In this document: positions 14,642 to 15,860 of the stretch, one piece after another
How positions within the stretch are numbered: position 1 is the first letter of the stretch
Layout of the letters: each line of letters begins with the position of its first letter
Assembly (NCBI GenBank): GCA_030830725.1
Contig: JAURMN010000077.1
Coordinates: forward strand, 1-15,860
Direction of reading: 5' to 3'
Source: Balneolales bacterium
Lineage (GTDB): Bacteria > Bacteroidota > Rhodothermia > Balneolales > Balneolaceae
Length of the DNA stretch: 15,860 bases
Program-made: the position numbers and the translations under genes
The notes under the pieces: model-generated
Database searches by the model: none
What the model saw: the letters and a program-made list of their open reading frames with translations, nothing else
What the model was told of the DNA's origin: nothing

Positions 14642-15860
14642 CAATTCCCTGGATTTTGTTCGGGATCTGACAACAGGTTCAATACTTCCAATGCTGCATC
14701 CGATATTTTTGTTCCCGGACCGAAGACAGCGGACACACCCATACGGTGCAGGAGCTCATTATCCTCTGGCGGAATCACGCCTCCGACAATGACCCGAATA
14801 TCCTCGCGTCCACTTTTTTGGAGTTCTTTCATGACGATCGGGACCAGTGTCCGATGTGCGGCAGCGAGACTGGAGATTCCTAGTAGATGAACATCATTTT
14901 CGATAGCCTGCTTGACGACTTCCTGAGGGGTTTGGAACAGAGGGCCAATATCCACGTCGAAACCCAGATCAGAAAAGCCGGTAGCAATGATTTTAGCTCC
15001 ACGATCGTGTCCATCCTGTCCCATTTTGGCAACTAAAATCCGGGGCTGCCGACCGGCTTCCTCTGCAAAACGCTCTACCTGTCTACGAGCTTTTTCGAAA
15101 GACTCCTCGTGACCGAGTTCTCCGGAATAAACGCCGTTTATGCGTCTTGAGGAGCCCTGATATCGTTGAAATGATTCTTCCATAGCCATTGAAATTTCTC
15201 CTAAAGTTGCCCTTGCCCGTGCCGCATCAATTGCTGCAGAGAGTAAATTATCCTCTTCCGGTAGATGTTGAGAGAGAAAGTTTTTCCTTTGAGTGGCGAT
15301 TTCGGAAAGGCGTTTTAGAGTCACATCGACTCTGTTTTGGTCGCGTGATGCCTTGATGTGATTCAGTCGATCTGTCTGATTCCGTAAAACCTTTTCATGA
15401 TCCACGATCAGCGTTTCTAGGGCCGGTTCTGACGCTCGTTGAAGGGTATTTACCCCAATGATTAACTCTTCGCCCCGATCAATTCGCGCCTGCTTTTTCG
15501 CTGCTGCTTCTTCGATACGCATTTTGGGAAGACCCGTTTCTATGCTGCGGGTCATTCCCCCGTTTTCTTCAATTTCCAGTATATGTTTTCTGGCTTTTGC
15601 GATGAGTTCTTGGGTCCGTTGTTCTAAAAAGGCCGAGCCACCCCATGGATCAATGACCTGTGTAATCCCTATCTCTTTTTGCAAGTAGAGCTGAGTCTCC
15701 CGTGCAATCTTGGCTGAGGCGTCTGTGGGTAAAGCAATGGCTTCATCGAGAGCGTTGGTATGCAGAGATTGGGTGTGACCGAGTACGGCAGCGAGGGCTT
15801 CTGAGCAGGTGCGTACCACGTTATTCACAGGATCCTGGGCCGTGAGACTCCATCCAGAAG
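14641..15860 (-). CDS. mutB: Methylmalonyl-CoA mutase catalytic subunit, C-terminal part (runs off window edge)
   Basis: This enzyme interconverts methylmalonyl-CoA and succinyl-CoA using adenosylcobalamin. The frame stays open to the right edge, where it reads SGWSLTAQDPVNNVVRT, inside the catalytic barrel; the apparent start at 15828 is internal. About 406 residues are in the window: the end of the substrate barrel (QSLHTNALDEAIALPTD, IDPWGGSAFLE), a linker, and a complete B12-binding domain with KMGQDGHDRGAKIIATGF (DxHxxG; the histidine is the lower axial cobalt ligand), GISSLAAAH and IVGGVIPPED. Sequence features are those of the catalytic subunit, not the B12-lacking small subunit. It is transcribed toward meaB, with which it overlaps by one nucleotide. 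Confidence 0.95.
   Translation of the reverse strand, partial: SGWSLTAQDPVNNVVRTCSEALAAVLGHTQSLHTNALDEAIALPTDASAKIARETQLYLQKEIGITQVIDPWGGSAFLEQRTQELIAKARKHILEIEENGGMTRSIETGLPKMRIEEAAAKKQARIDRGEELIIGVNTLQRASEPALETLIVDHEKVLRNQTDRLNHIKASRDQNRVDVTLKRLSEIATQRKNFLSQHLPEEDNLLSAAIDAARARATLGEISMAMEESFQRYQGSSRRINGVYSGELGHEESFEKARRQVERFAEEAGRQPRILVAKMGQDGHDRGAKIIATGFSDLGFDVDIGPLFQTPQEVVKQAIENDVHLLGISSLAAAHRTLVPIVMKELQKSGREDIRVIVGGVIPPEDNELLHRMGVSAVFGPGTKISDAALEVLNLLSDPEQNPGN

Noticed and set aside
14641..15828. Methylmalonyl-CoA mutase reading frame starting at GTG 15828
   Set aside because: The frame is open to the window edge and codes for conserved mutase sequence upstream of that codon, so the gene is partial and starts outside.

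Overview
The window looks like chromosomal DNA from a member of the Bacteroidota/Balneolota/Rhodothermota branch. The reasons are an Oar-type TonB-dependent receptor, a DUF3822-like gene next to rsmD and coaD, a folP-cdaA pair, methylmalonyl-CoA mutase with MeaB, start codons mostly without Shine-Dalgarno sequences, and promoter candidates of the TTG-N19-TAnnTTTG type known from this branch. The assignment is inferred from gene content, not from a marker search. No rRNA, tRNA, CRISPR array or complete mobile element was found.

Layout. Positions 1-40 hold a strong rho-independent terminator for a gene to the left. A gene-poor AT-rich stretch follows, then a small basic protein of unknown function (384-635, +). 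From 6485 down to 697 nine genes run on the minus strand with gaps of 61 nt or less: a membrane-anchored unknown, a DUF3822-like protein, rsmD, coaD, an aspartate-type aminotransferase, a cysteine-poor FmdB-like protein, a GbsR/MarR regulator, yraN and plsC. This looks like one long transcription unit mixing ribosome modification, CoA synthesis, amino-acid metabolism and phospholipid synthesis.

From 6674 to 7956 two unrecognised plus-strand genes are separated by a leader with RNA-fold potential. The second has two W-x14-W helical repeats reminiscent of DUF349. Next is a 1085-residue Oar-like TonB-dependent receptor (8138-11395), preceded by several inverted repeats and a good Bacteroidota-type promoter, and followed by a perfect 12-bp terminator hairpin.

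From 11603 to 13633 lies fdxA-folP-cdaA: a 7Fe ferredoxin, dihydropteroate synthase and a membrane diadenylate cyclase. It converges on a minus-strand meaB and the 3' part of the catalytic methylmalonyl-CoA mutase gene, which runs off the right edge. The last two genes link propionyl-CoA/odd-chain metabolism to succinyl-CoA, with MeaB acting as GTPase chaperone for the B12 enzyme.

Most of the window is housekeeping. I did not find a convincing new defence or mobile system. The points most worth a second look are the two unknown genes around 6674-7956 with their structured leader, the dyads at the receptor and ferredoxin promoters, the FmdB relative without a zinc-ribbon cysteine set, and a substituted GTPase G4 motif in MeaB.
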